From: Prochlorococcus sp. AG-363-O15
Lineage (GTDB): Bacteria; Cyanobacteriota; Cyanobacteriia; PCC-6307; Cyanobiaceae
NCBI GenBank assembly: GCA_003278255.1
Contig: QCFZ01000005.1
Location: 1-64,000 of the forward strand
Reading direction: 5' to 3'
DNA: 64,000 bases
The first letter of the stretch is position 1. Each line of letters begins with the position of its first letter. Below, in pieces: positions 18,675 to 28,965 of this stretch. The notes below the pieces were generated by a model. The model saw only the letters and a program-made list of their open reading frames with translations. It had not been told where the DNA came from and did not search any database. The translations under genes and the position numbers were made by a program.

Positions 18675-20549
18675 TTATTGTGGTACTCCTGCTGCAACCT
18701 TAACAAGTCTAACGGCCCCTTTTTCAACTATTCCTTGAGCTATTTCTATTCCCATTTTTCTAGCCTGACGTTCTTTTATCAATCTAGGTAGACGACTTAT
18801 TAGAATTTCTAATTTAAAGCCTGGTAATCTTTCGAAGATTTTAATTGCTTCTTTAAGTGGCTGTATATCTAAAAGATCATTTTTTAGTTCACTATTGATG
18901 GATTGAGAATCTTTTTTTTGTAATATAGTTGGTATTTTTTGTTTTACTTTTTTCAATGCATACCAACTTATTGAGTCTATTTTTTTTATTATAGTAGAGA
19001 CTAACTCTTTTCTTAGTATTCCTCCATTTTGTGAGAATAAAAAATCTAACATTTGATCTATCAATGTTTCTATGTTTAGATCTGTTTGACTAGCAGCACT
19101 TGTGACTAGATCTTCTAGCCTTGTCCATTTAAAAGCATTTCCATCAAATAACATTTCTTTAAGGCTTTGTCTTAATTGTGGGTCTGTATCTTCCATTAGC
19201 CTTCTAGCAAAATATGGATAAGCTGCACCTAATATTTTAAATTCTCGATCTACACTTAAAGCTATTCCTTCAAGAGTGATTAAAGATCTGATTATCAAAG
19301 CATAATATGGAGGAACTTTAAAAGGAAATTTATACATCACACCAGACAAATCATCAGTTACGGTTTTGAAATCCATTTTACTTACACCCATTTCTAAAGC
19401 TTGAGAAAAAACACTTTCAAATGCAGGTACAATAGGTTTTAAATCCACATTTTCAGACAAGAAACCTAATTGTACAAAATCTTTTGATAATTTATCAAAA
19501 CTTCTGTTTACAAGATGAACAACAGCTTGTATTAATCCTGTTCTTGATTCCCTATTTACTTCACTCATCATACCAAAATCCAAATAACAAAGTCGACCAT
19601 CTGATAAAGCTAATAAATTTCCTGGATGAGGATCAGCATGAAAAAATCCATGTTCCAATAATTGTTGGAGACTACAATTGACGCCTATTTCAATCATTTC
19701 GTCTGGATCAATACCTAATTCTTTCACTGCTTTAAGGTTTGTTAGTTTCACTCCTTCAATCCATTCCATAGTTAAAACTCTTCTACTTGTTGCTTCTTTA
19801 TATATTTTTGGCACAGCAATTCTGTTGTTATGTTTATGAAGTTCTCCAAACCTTTCAGCATTTTTAGCCTCATTAATATAATCCATTTCTTCAAAAACTC
19901 TTTTTCCTAATTCATCGATTAATGCTACAAGGTCACTTCTAATAAGACCAATATTCTTGTTTAACCATTTTGCAATGTTTCTAACTATATATAGGTCTAA
20001 AGTTATCTGCTCTCTCAAACCTGGTCTTTGTATCTTTACAGCAACCTTTTCTCCATTCTTTAATGTTCCTTTATGAACTTGGCCTAATGATGCAGCAGAA
20101 ATTGGTTGTTTTTCTAATTCTAAAAAAATATTGTCAATCGGTTGTTCCAGATCTTCTTCAATACATGCCATCGCTAATGAACTATTAAAACCAGGCAATT
20201 GATCTTGAAGTTGAGCCAGTTCTTCTAACACTACAGTAGGAATTATGTCAGGTCTTGTTGAAAGTGCTTGTCCAGCTTTTATAAAGGCTGGACCTAGGGC
20301 TACTAATAATTCAGAGAATTCTTTGGCTCTTGCTCTTGTTCTTATAGGGTTTTGTAAGAGTCCAAAGATTTTGTCACAAAAAACTCCTAATAAAAATAAT
20401 CCAATTGGTAGCAACGTCTGCCACAATCGTTTTAAAAGCCTTTTTGGATGGCCTTTATAGATTTTTGTGATTGCTTCAGGGTCGTAATTCAGAAGGCCTG
20501 ATGCCTCGATGAAATCCCCAAGTTCTTCATTCATAGTTTTTAGGGTCAC
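18675..20549 (-). CDS. ABC1/UbiB/ADCK family atypical kinase
   Basis: This 624-residue member of the UbiB/ABC1 kinase-like family has the hallmark KxGQ motif in FIKAGQALSTRPDIIP, the lysine motif VAVKIQRPG, the catalytic-loop variant HADPHPGN and the metal-binding LDFGMM. Family members act as ATPases that support isoprenoid quinone or tocopherol metabolism in membranes, and cyanobacteria carry several. Which pathway this copy serves cannot be told. A hydrophobic segment near residues 45-62 may be a membrane contact. The start is GTG at 20549 with an in-frame ATG five codons later (MNEELG) as alternative. It is divergent from recN over 57 bp. Confidence 0.9.
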   Translation of the reverse strand: MTLKTMNEELGDFIEASGLLNYDPEAITKIYKGHPKRLLKRLWQTLLPIGLFLLGVFCDKIFGLLQNPIRTRARAKEFSELLVALGPAFIKAGQALSTRPDIIPTVVLEELAQLQDQLPGFNSSLAMACIEEDLEQPIDNIFLELEKQPISAASLGQVHKGTLKNGEKVAVKIQRPGLREQITLDLYIVRNIAKWLNKNIGLIRSDLVALIDELGKRVFEEMDYINEAKNAERFGELHKHNNRIAVPKIYKEATSRRVLTMEWIEGVKLTNLKAVKELGIDPDEMIEIGVNCSLQQLLEHGFFHADPHPGNLLALSDGRLCYLDFGMMSEVNRESRTGLIQAVVHLVNRSFDKLSKDFVQLGFLSENVDLKPIVPAFESVFSQALEMGVSKMDFKTVTDDLSGVMYKFPFKVPPYYALIIRSLITLEGIALSVDREFKILGAAYPYFARRLMEDTDPQLRQSLKEMLFDGNAFKWTRLEDLVTSAASQTDLNIETLIDQMLDFLFSQNGGILRKELVSTIIKKIDSISWYALKKVKQKIPTILQKKDSQSINSELKNDLLDIQPLKEAIKIFERLPGFKLEILISRLPRLIKERQARKMGIEIAQGIVEKGAVRLVKVAAGVPQ

Positions 20550-20606
20550 AGATTTACCCTTGCCCCCTTTTAAACCACTTTTGTCTCGCTAGCGTTAACT
20601 AGGTTA

Positions 20607-22307
20607 ATGGTGATGACCGTGATTCTCGGTCTAAGACTTCAAAACATAGCTCTTATCGATAGTCTGGAATTGACTTTTGATAAGGGCTTAACTGTTCTTA
20701 CTGGTGAAACAGGAGCTGGAAAATCGATTCTCTTGGATGCATTGGATGCCCTAATGGGTGGTTTTCATGGAACCTCAGGGCATCGATTGTTGAGAACAGG
20801 GGCTGATTCTGCTCACATAGAAGCTGATTTTCTTCTAACTCCTTTAGTTGATTCTTGGCTGAGAAAGGAATCTTTTCTTGTAGATCAGTCCGAATTTTCT
20901 ATTAGTAGGGAATGGCACCGTAAAGAAAATCGTTTAATTAGCCGCTTTAGAATTAATGGAATGATTGCAAATCGTACGCAAATCATTAATCTCCGCCCTT
21001 TGTTGATAGATATTACTGTCCAAGGTCAAACTCAGCAATTATCTTTACCTGGTCAACAATTACATTGGTTAGATAGATTAGGATCAAAGCCTATTCAAGC
21101 TGCATTAAATCAAACAGAAAAAGCCTGGAAAGAATGGAATCATGTCTTTTTAGAGCTTCAGAATATTTATCAACAGGTAGATGAACTGAAAAAAAAGAAT
21201 GATGAATTAAAAGGTTTTTTAAACGATCTAGAGGCTGCTGAATTAGATGACCCACAGGAAGACGTAAAACTACAAAATGAAGAAGATAGATTGGTTAACG
21301 GAGTTCGTTTGCAAGAGGGATTAAAAGTCTTATATTCTCGTTTAAAAGAAGGCTTTGATGAGGTTCCAACAGTAACCGATCATTTAAGTGTTTGTATTAA
21401 AGAATTACAAACAATGTCGAAGTGGGACTCATCTTTGACTGTACATCTTGAGCAAATGTTTAAATTAGAATTAGATTTGTCTCATTTAACAGCTAAAATA
21501 GATGAATATAATTTGTTATTAGAGAGTGATCCATCTAGGCTAGATCTTGTTCAGACAAGACTTGCTGCTCTTAAACGACTGCAAAGACGTTTTTGCTTAG
21601 ATTTACCTGGCCTTTTGATTTATAGAGATCAATTGAGAGAATTAACTGATAGTTCTAAATTCACAAATACTTTGATAGAGCTTAAGAAAAAAGAAGAATT
21701 ATTAAGTCTTAATAGAGATTTAAAGAATAAGGCATTAACGGGTTTACGAAAAACAGTAGCAAATAAGATGGAGGTAAAGCTTAAAGAAACTATGTGCTTA
21801 ATGGGACTAGAAAATATCCGTTTTCATGTCAACATTACCCCCTCAGACCCCTGTATAAATGGGTCAGATGCAATTCAGTTCTTGTTTTCAGCTAATCCTG
21901 GTCAAGATTTAGCCCCTTTGTCTGAGATAGCATCTGGTGGCGAAATGTCTAGGTTTTTATTGGCTCTTAAAACGATTCTTTCAGATAAAAAAGATTCCTT
22001 CGCATTGCTTTTTGATGAAATTGATGCTGGTGTAAGTGGACGAATAAGTGGAGCCATTGCTCAGCTTTTGAAAGCTTTATCTGTAAATAAACAGGTTTTT
22101 TGTGTTACACATCAACCTTTGATAGCAGCGGCAGCAGACAATCACTTTGCAGTCAATAAAGTAGTTGAGAATGGATTTACTTATTCTCGAGTGATCCATT
22201 TGCAAGATCTTCAAGATCGACAGCAAGAATTAGCTCAGCTAGCTGGCGGAGACTTTGTTGATGCTCGAATTTATGCGGCAAGCTTGCTGGAACAACATGT
22301 TGCCTAA
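20607..22307 (+). CDS. recN: DNA repair ATPase RecN
   Basis: SMC-like protein of double-strand-break repair. Walker A is GETGAGKS (residues 33-40), the signature motif is SEIASGGEMSRF, and Walker B is LLFDEIDAGVSG. Two coiled-coil arms lie between about residues 165 and 365. The 566-residue length is normal. The frame opens ATG GTG ATG, and the true start may be the third codon (MTVILGLRLQ). It shares a 57-bp divergent promoter region with the UbiB-type kinase. uvrA follows 46 bp later on the same strand. Confidence 0.95.
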   Translation: MVMTVILGLRLQNIALIDSLELTFDKGLTVLTGETGAGKSILLDALDALMGGFHGTSGHRLLRTGADSAHIEADFLLTPLVDSWLRKESFLVDQSEFSISREWHRKENRLISRFRINGMIANRTQIINLRPLLIDITVQGQTQQLSLPGQQLHWLDRLGSKPIQAALNQTEKAWKEWNHVFLELQNIYQQVDELKKKNDELKGFLNDLEAAELDDPQEDVKLQNEEDRLVNGVRLQEGLKVLYSRLKEGFDEVPTVTDHLSVCIKELQTMSKWDSSLTVHLEQMFKLELDLSHLTAKIDEYNLLLESDPSRLDLVQTRLAALKRLQRRFCLDLPGLLIYRDQLRELTDSSKFTNTLIELKKKEELLSLNRDLKNKALTGLRKTVANKMEVKLKETMCLMGLENIRFHVNITPSDPCINGSDAIQFLFSANPGQDLAPLSEIASGGEMSRFLLALKTILSDKKDSFALLFDEIDAGVSGRISGAIAQLLKALSVNKQVFCVTHQPLIAAAADNHFAVNKVVENGFTYSRVIHLQDLQDRQQELAQLAGGDFVDARIYAASLLEQHVA

Positions 22308-22353
22308 ATTTTTCTTTCTTTATTTAGACTTATTGGCTAATTAGTTTTCCCTT

Positions 22354-25329
22354 ATGGGGCGGCCTGCTTCTAACACCAAAGATCCCAGTATTTGTGGGAC
22401 ACCCAATTTGAGTGGTGGGACACTTGAAGAGGTGATTCGAGTTCGAGGTGCTCGACAGCACAATCTCAAGGATTTGGATTTTGCCTTTCCAAGGAACCAG
22501 ATGGTGGTTTTTACAGGAGTCAGTGGGAGTGGAAAGAGTTCTTTGGCTTTTGACACGATTTTTGCTGAGGGTCAGCGTCGTTATGTTGAGAGCCTTTCCG
22601 CTTATGCCAGGCAGTTTTTAGGACAAGTTGATAAGCCTGATGTTGATGCAATAGAAGGTTTATCTCCAGCGATTTCTATTGATCAAAAATCCACTAGTCA
22701 TAATCCTCGCTCAACAGTTGGAACTGTTACTGAGATTCAAGATTATTTACGATTACTATTTGGTAGAGCCGGAGAACCACATTGTCCTCAATGTGAACGT
22801 TCTATTAGGCCTCAATCAATTGATGAAATGGTTGATCAGATAGAGACTCTTCCAGAAGGGACTAGATATCAATTATTAGCGCCTGTTGTTAGAGGAAAGA
22901 AAGGCACACATTCAAAATTAATTTCAGGGCTTGTTTCTGAAGGTTTCGCACGTGTTCGCATTAATAATGAAGTTAGAGAATTGTCTGATAATATTGAATT
23001 AGATAAAAATCAAATTCATACAATTGAGGTAGTTGTTGATCGTTTAATAGCGAGAGATGGAATTCAAGAACGATTAACAGATTCGCTTAAAACGGCATTA
23101 AAACGAGGAGATGGTTTGGCATTAATAGAAGTTGTACCTAAGAAAGATGAACAGTTGCCAGAAGGAATTGACAGAGAAAGATTATATTCAGAAAATTTTG
23201 CTTGTCCTCAACATGGGGCAGTTATAGAAGAACTTTCTCCACGATTATTTTCATTTAACAGTCCTTATGGTGCTTGTCCTGATTGTCATGGGTTAGGACA
23301 TTTACGCAAATTTACTAGGGAACGAGTGATCCCAGATACGTCTTTACCTGTTTATGCTGCTGTAGCTCCTTGGAGTGATAAAGATAATTCTTACTATTTC
23401 TCATTATTATACTCTGTAGGGGAAGCTTTTGGATTTGAAATTAAGACTCCATGGATTGATTTGTCAGAAACTCAGCAAGATATTTTGTTGAATGGTAGTT
23501 CAGAACCTATTCTCATTCAAGCTGATAGTCGATATCAAAAAACCTCTTCTCACAAACGAAAATTTGAAGGAATTCTTCCTACTCTTGAGCGTCAATTAAA
23601 TGATGCTAGTGGAGAATCAGTACGACAGAAGCTGGATAAATATTTAGAGTTAGTACCTTGTCAAACCTGTTCTGGAAAGAGATTAAGACCAGAAGCTTTA
23701 GCTGTTAAGGTTGGTCCTTATTGCATTACTGAACTTACCTCTATTAGCGTTGCTTCTACATTGGAAAAAATTGAAAAATTAATGGGTGTTGGAAAATCAA
23801 AAGATTCTTCCCCTCTTTTGTCTCCACGGCAAATACAAATCGGAGACTTAGTTTTAAAAGAAATTCGTATGAGATTAAGGTTTTTACTTGATGTTGGTCT
23901 TGATTATTTAAGTCTTGATAGACCCGCAATGACTTTATCAGGGGGAGAAGCTCAACGTATTCGCTTGGCTACTCAAATAGGTGCAGGTCTAACAGGAGTT
24001 TTGTATGTTTTAGATGAGCCAAGTATTGGTTTACATCAAAGAGATAATGATCGTTTATTAACTACTCTTAAACGCTTAAGAGATTTAGGTAATACATTAA
24101 TTGTTGTTGAACATGATGAAGATACTATTCGCGCAGCAGATTATTTAGTGGATATTGGACCTGGAGCAGGTGTGCATGGAGGAAAGATAGTTGCACAAGG
24201 TACTTTTGAGAATTTGTTATCGGCTGAGGATTCATTAACTGGAGCATATCTTAGTGGAAGACTTTCAATCCCTACACCTTTACAACGGAGGAAATCTGGC
24301 AATAGAACAATCAAATTGATTAATTGTGATAAAAATAATTTAAAAAATATTTCTGTTGATTTTCCTTTAGGTAAGTTAGTAGCAGTTACAGGTGTTAGTG
24401 GCAGCGGTAAAAGTACTTTGGTTAATGAATTGTTGCACCCAGCTTTAAATCATAGTTTAGGCTTAAAAGTACCATTTCCAAAAGGGTTAGAGGAATTACG
24501 AGGTATTCAGGCAATAGATAAAGTAATAGTTATAGATCAATCACCTATTGGTAGGACCCCACGATCTAATCCTGCTACTTATACTGGTGCTTTTGATCCT
24601 ATTAGACAAATCTTTGCAGCTTCAATTGAGGCCAAAGCGAGAGGATATCAAGTTGGACAATTTAGTTTTAATGTAAAGGGTGGGAGATGTGAAGCCTGTA
24701 GGGGGCAAGGTGTGAATGTAATTGAAATGAATTTTTTGCCAGATGTATATGTTCAATGTGATATTTGCAAAGGAGCTCGTTTTAATCGTGAAACTTTGCA
24801 AGTTAGATATAAAGGCCACACAATTTCAGACGTATTAGAGATGACTGTTGAGCAAGCAGCTGAGGTTTTCTCAGCAATTCCACAGGCTGCTGATAGATTA
24901 CGTACTTTGGTAGATGTTGGGCTTGGTTATATCAAACTTGGACAACCAGCCCCTACGTTATCGGGAGGCGAAGCACAAAGAGTAAAACTTGCTACAGAAT
25001 TATCTAGAAGAGCTACTGGAAAGACCCTTTATTTGATTGATGAGCCAACAACTGGGCTTAGTTTTTTTGATGTTCATAAGTTAATGGATGTAATTCAGCG
25101 TTTAGTTGATAAAGGTAATTCCGTCATCGTTATCGAACATAATTTAGATGTAATCAGATGTTCTGATTGGATTATTGACTTAGGACCTGAAGGAGGTGAT
25201 AAAGGAGGCAATGTTTTAGCCACTGGCACTCCTGAAGAAGTAGCTTTACATCCGACAAGTTATACAGCTCATTATTTAAAAAAAGTACTCAAGAAGCATC
25301 CGATACAGAGTTCTGTGGCTACTGCTTAA
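22354..25329 (+). CDS. uvrA: Excinuclease ABC subunit A
   Basis: Damage-recognition ATPase of nucleotide excision repair. It has two ABC cassettes. The first Walker A is GVSGSGKS at residues 55-62 and the second is GVSGSGKSTLV near residue 680. Signature motifs are TLSGGEAQRIRLATQ and TLSGGEAQRVKLATE. Zinc modules are visible as CPDCHG...CQTCSG in the first half and CEACRGQG...CDICKG in the second. The 991 residues include a short strain-specific N-terminus before the conserved VRGARQHNLK. It starts with ATG at 22354. It follows recN, so the two repair genes may be expressed together. Confidence 0.97.
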   Translation: MGRPASNTKDPSICGTPNLSGGTLEEVIRVRGARQHNLKDLDFAFPRNQMVVFTGVSGSGKSSLAFDTIFAEGQRRYVESLSAYARQFLGQVDKPDVDAIEGLSPAISIDQKSTSHNPRSTVGTVTEIQDYLRLLFGRAGEPHCPQCERSIRPQSIDEMVDQIETLPEGTRYQLLAPVVRGKKGTHSKLISGLVSEGFARVRINNEVRELSDNIELDKNQIHTIEVVVDRLIARDGIQERLTDSLKTALKRGDGLALIEVVPKKDEQLPEGIDRERLYSENFACPQHGAVIEELSPRLFSFNSPYGACPDCHGLGHLRKFTRERVIPDTSLPVYAAVAPWSDKDNSYYFSLLYSVGEAFGFEIKTPWIDLSETQQDILLNGSSEPILIQADSRYQKTSSHKRKFEGILPTLERQLNDASGESVRQKLDKYLELVPCQTCSGKRLRPEALAVKVGPYCITELTSISVASTLEKIEKLMGVGKSKDSSPLLSPRQIQIGDLVLKEIRMRLRFLLDVGLDYLSLDRPAMTLSGGEAQRIRLATQIGAGLTGVLYVLDEPSIGLHQRDNDRLLTTLKRLRDLGNTLIVVEHDEDTIRAADYLVDIGPGAGVHGGKIVAQGTFENLLSAEDSLTGAYLSGRLSIPTPLQRRKSGNRTIKLINCDKNNLKNISVDFPLGKLVAVTGVSGSGKSTLVNELLHPALNHSLGLKVPFPKGLEELRGIQAIDKVIVIDQSPIGRTPRSNPATYTGAFDPIRQIFAASIEAKARGYQVGQFSFNVKGGRCEACRGQGVNVIEMNFLPDVYVQCDICKGARFNRETLQVRYKGHTISDVLEMTVEQAAEVFSAIPQAADRLRTLVDVGLGYIKLGQPAPTLSGGEAQRVKLATELSRRATGKTLYLIDEPTTGLSFFDVHKLMDVIQRLVDKGNSVIVIEHNLDVIRCSDWIIDLGPEGGDKGGNVLATGTPEEVALHPTSYTAHYLKKVLKKHPIQSSVATA

Positions 25330-25578
25330 AAATCAATTTTATTTAGCAAATGCTTGTATGCAAACCTTTTTCTGTGATTTGACGCCTCATTTGTTGAGTT
25401 TTTCTTAGCATTTCGCCATGTTTCAACTCCATACATTCATAGGCCTATGCCTCAGATCCCTTTTGTAGCAATGCTTTTTAATCACTTTTTGATTCACGTA
25501 AGATTTTTATTAGCCTTTCTTTAGATTTAGAAGAGAAAAAATCTATTATCTCTTTGTCAGTTTCAAGGAGAAATAAGG
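25330..25578 (+). promoter_or_regulatory. Leader and probable promoter region of the sucrose-phosphate synthase gene
   Basis: 249 bp without a gene. A -10-like TATTAT is at 25544-25549, followed by a good ribosome site AAGGAG at 25565-25570, eight bases before the GTG at 25579. An inverted repeat with AGATTT / AAATCT arms lies just before the -10 box (about 25523-25544). The promoter call is by eye and tentative; the ribosome site is clear and fixes the start codon. Confidence 0.4.
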
Positions 25579-27714
25579 GTGGGCTTAAAGCTCCTTCACC
25601 TGAATCTCCATGGCTTGATAAGAGCCAATGATCTTGAGTTAGGACGTGATGCGGATACGGGAGGACAGACCCTTTATGTTCTTGAGTTAGTTAAAGGATT
25701 AGCTGCACGACCAGAAGTCGACCGAGTTGAACTTGTGACTCGTTTGATTCAAGATAGGCGTGTATCTTCTGATTATTCAAAAGAACAAGAAGTTATTGCA
25801 CCCTCTGCTTTTATTAAAAGATTTTGTTTTGGTCCTAAACGATATTTGCGCAAAGAGTTGCTATGGCCTTATTTAGATGATTTAGCAGATCAACTAGTTA
25901 ATCATTTGCAGTATCAAGATCAATTGCCAGATTGGATACATGCACATTATGCAGATGCAGGTTATGTTGGCGCTTTGGTCAGTACTCGTTTAGGAATACC
26001 ACTTGTTTTTACAGGTCATTCTTTAGGGCGCGAAAAACAAAGAAGATTATTAGCTGCAGGGATTGATCATGATCATATTGAACAAACTTATTCTATAAGC
26101 CGTAGAATTGATGCGGAAGAGCTTGTTTTGGCACACGCAAATCTTGTTGTTACAAGTACTTCTCAAGAACTAGAGCAACAATATTCTAGATATGGTCGTT
26201 TTAATTCCGATAGAGCAGAGGTTATTCCACCAGGTGTTGATTTAACACGTTTTCATTCGATTCAATTAGAACAGGAAAAGTCAGATGTTGATCAACTACT
26301 AGGGCCTTTTCTTAGAGACCCTTCTTTATCTCCTTTGTTGGCTATTTCTAGAGCAGTTCGTAGGAAAAATATTCCGGCTTTAGTTGAAACATATGGCCGT
26401 TCAAGAGTGCTTCGTCAACGACATAACTTAGTCTTAGTTCTTGGATGTCGAGAAGATCCTAGACAATTAGAGAAACAGCAGAGAGAGGTTTTTCAACAGA
26501 TATTTGATCTTGTTGATCGTTATGATCTTTATGGAAAGGTTGCATATCCAAAACATCATTTACGAAGTCAAATCCCATCAATTTATAGATGGGCTGCTGA
26601 TAAAAAAGGCTTATTTGTTAATCCAGCACTAACTGAGCCGTTTGGATTGACTTTATTAGAAGCAGCAGCATGTGGTTTGCCAATGGTGGCAACTGATGAT
26701 GGAGGACCTAGGGATATTTTGGCTCGTTGTGAAAATGGCCTTTTAGCTGATGTCACTGATCTTGAATTATTACAAGACTCCCTTGAACAAGCTGGTTCTG
26801 ACAATGATCAGTGGTATCGATGGAGAGATAATGGAATTGAGGCTGTTAGTAGACATTTTAGTTGGGATGCTCATGTATGTAATTATTTAGCCTTGATGCA
26901 GAAGAAATCGAAGCTTGTTATATCTAAAAGAACTTCACTGGAAATTTCAAAAAAACGTGAGAGTCCATTAGGAAAACGTTTGTTATTGCTTGATTTGGAT
27001 AGCAGTTTAGAGGAATATTCTTCTGAGGGTATGTCTATTTTACGGAAGAATTTAGAAGCTGATAATTCAATAAATAATATCGGATTAGGAATAATTACAG
27101 GTAGTTGTATTAAGTCAGCTAAGCAGCGTTATGCTCATTTTCACTTGCCTGAACCTAAAGTTTGGATTTGTAGAGCTGGTTCTGAGATTTACTATGGAAT
27201 GGGGAATGAAGAAGATTATTTGTGGCAATCATTTATTGATGTTGACTGGAATCGTAATGATGTTGAAAGGGCATTGAATGATCTTAATGAGTATATGACT
27301 GTTCAGAATCTAGAACATCAGAGTCCATATAAAGTTAGCTATATTTTAAAAGAAGCAGACAATGCAATACTACCTTTGGTGGCCAAGAGACTTAGGCAAA
27401 GAAGGTTAGCAGCTTCTCCATATCTTCGTTGTCATTGGTATTTAGATGTTTTACCCTTAAGGGCTTCTCGAACTGAGGCAATTAGACATTTAGTGCTTCG
27501 TTGGGGTTTACCATTAGAAAAAGTATTTGTTGTAGCGAGTCAACAAGGTGATGCTGAATTACTACGTGGTTTAACCTCTGGAGTTGTACCTGCTGAACAT
27601 GATCCTAGTTTGGAAATTTTAAGGTCTCATAAGCGCGTATTTTTTGCATCTAAATCCAATGTTATTGGCTTAGTGGATGGCTTGAATCATTATAAGTTTT
27701 TCTCTAATCGTTAG
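25579..27714 (+). CDS. spsA: Sucrose-phosphate synthase with C-terminal phosphatase-like domain
   Basis: Makes sucrose 6-phosphate from UDP-glucose and fructose 6-phosphate; sucrose is a compatible solute in marine picocyanobacteria. Residues 1-450 are a GT4 glycosyltransferase: glycine loop RDADTGGQTLYV near residue 25, and the donor-site motif EPFGLTLLEAAACGLP near 355. Residues of about 465-711 are a HAD/sucrose-phosphatase-like domain. Motif I keeps both aspartates (D472, D474 in LLDLDSSL), but motif IV is SQQGDAE (D658) instead of the usual GDSGND, so phosphatase activity is doubtful. The GTG start is set by AAGGAG eight bases upstream. The last 11 bp overlap the 3' end of purT. Confidence 0.93.
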   Translation: MGLKLLHLNLHGLIRANDLELGRDADTGGQTLYVLELVKGLAARPEVDRVELVTRLIQDRRVSSDYSKEQEVIAPSAFIKRFCFGPKRYLRKELLWPYLDDLADQLVNHLQYQDQLPDWIHAHYADAGYVGALVSTRLGIPLVFTGHSLGREKQRRLLAAGIDHDHIEQTYSISRRIDAEELVLAHANLVVTSTSQELEQQYSRYGRFNSDRAEVIPPGVDLTRFHSIQLEQEKSDVDQLLGPFLRDPSLSPLLAISRAVRRKNIPALVETYGRSRVLRQRHNLVLVLGCREDPRQLEKQQREVFQQIFDLVDRYDLYGKVAYPKHHLRSQIPSIYRWAADKKGLFVNPALTEPFGLTLLEAAACGLPMVATDDGGPRDILARCENGLLADVTDLELLQDSLEQAGSDNDQWYRWRDNGIEAVSRHFSWDAHVCNYLALMQKKSKLVISKRTSLEISKKRESPLGKRLLLLDLDSSLEEYSSEGMSILRKNLEADNSINNIGLGIITGSCIKSAKQRYAHFHLPEPKVWICRAGSEIYYGMGNEEDYLWQSFIDVDWNRNDVERALNDLNEYMTVQNLEHQSPYKVSYILKEADNAILPLVAKRLRQRRLAASPYLRCHWYLDVLPLRASRTEAIRHLVLRWGLPLEKVFVVASQQGDAELLRGLTSGVVPAEHDPSLEILRSHKRVFFASKSNVIGLVDGLNHYKFFSNR

Positions 27715-28888
27715 CTGGTAAGTTTCCGTCGATTATTTCTATAAAAGATGCTATTTTATCAGCTTTTGTTTGAGCTTCTTCTATAGTTTTTCCTTTGGCC
27801 AAAGCTACTCCCATTCTTCTTCCTTTTCTACTATTTGGTTTGCCAAAGATCAATATTGTTGAATCAATTTCATTTAAAGCTTTTGAGATCCCTTTATAAC
27901 TAACAGAATTAAATGTATTTTCCGCTAGTATTACTCTACTAGCTGATGGCAATGTTTCTTTGATACTAGGTATTGGTATACCTAGTATAGCTCGTAGATG
28001 CAATTCGAACTCACTTATGTTTTGACCCATAAGTGTTACCAAGCCAGTGTCATGAGGCCTTGGAGATAATTCTGAAAAAATTACTTCTTCATCACAAATA
28101 AAAAATTCAACTCCAAATAAACCTACTCCTTGAAGGTTATCAGTAATTGTCTTGGCCATTATTTTTGCTTTTTCTAATTGATACTCATTTAATTTAGCTG
28201 GTTGCCAACTACATTGATAGTCACCGTCTGATTGTTTGTGACCTATAGGAGGACAAAAAACTGTTGATCCGTCTTTCTGACGTATAGTAAGCAAGGTGAT
28301 TTCAAGATTAAATGTAATAAATTCCTCTAGAATTACTTTTGATGAATTTCCTCTAGCTCCTTCTATAGCTTTGTCCCAAGCCTGATCAAGATCTTCGTTA
28401 TTCAAGATTAGAGACTGTCCTTTTCCTGAAGAACTCATTACAGGTTTAATTAGACACGGAAAACCTAGAGGTTTTACAGCTTCTTTTAATTCTGCTTTAT
28501 TAGATGCGTATGCAAATTTAGCAGTTTTTAACCCTAATTTTTTAGATGCTAAATCACGAACTTTATCTCTATTCATTGTTATATCAGTTGCCCTAGCATT
28601 TGGTATTATTTTGAATCCTTCCTTCTCAAGATCTATTAAAGCATCAACGGCAAGAGCTTCTATTTCAGGGACAACTAAATCAGGTTGATGCTTATAAATT
28701 ATTTTCTTTAGTTCCTTGGCATTAGACATGTTTAATACTTCAGTAGTATCTGCGACTTGCATTGCTGGCGCATTTTCATATCTATCACATGCAATGACTG
28801 TGCAACCTAATCTTTGGGCTGCAATTGTGACTTCTTTACCTAGCTCCCCGCTTCCAAGTAGCATCAGTTTTTTTGGAAGAATTGTCAT
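27704..28888 (-). CDS. purT: Formate-dependent phosphoribosylglycinamide formyltransferase
   Basis: ATP-grasp enzyme that formylates GAR with free formate and ATP, replacing the folate-dependent PurN step of purine synthesis. The N-terminal domain has LLGSGELGKEVTIAAQRLG, and the ATP-grasp core has KPVMSSSGKGQS near residue 152 and EFFICDEEVIFSELSPRPHD near 265. The 394-residue length matches the family and separates it from PurK, which is shorter. It starts with ATG at 28888. It overlaps the sucrose-phosphate synthase gene tail to tail. PurU at 38.8 kb could supply the formate. Confidence 0.95.
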   Translation of the reverse strand: MTILPKKLMLLGSGELGKEVTIAAQRLGCTVIACDRYENAPAMQVADTTEVLNMSNAKELKKIIYKHQPDLVVPEIEALAVDALIDLEKEGFKIIPNARATDITMNRDKVRDLASKKLGLKTAKFAYASNKAELKEAVKPLGFPCLIKPVMSSSGKGQSLILNNEDLDQAWDKAIEGARGNSSKVILEEFITFNLEITLLTIRQKDGSTVFCPPIGHKQSDGDYQCSWQPAKLNEYQLEKAKIMAKTITDNLQGVGLFGVEFFICDEEVIFSELSPRPHDTGLVTLMGQNISEFELHLRAILGIPIPSIKETLPSASRVILAENTFNSVSYKGISKALNEIDSTILIFGKPNSRKGRRMGVALAKGKTIEEAQTKADKIASFIEIIDGNLPAND

Positions 28889-28965
28889 CTTCTAAATTTT
28901 AATTTGTTTTAATTCAAGCAGATTTATAGTTAATAATCAATTTTATTGAATGAATTAGTGATTTA

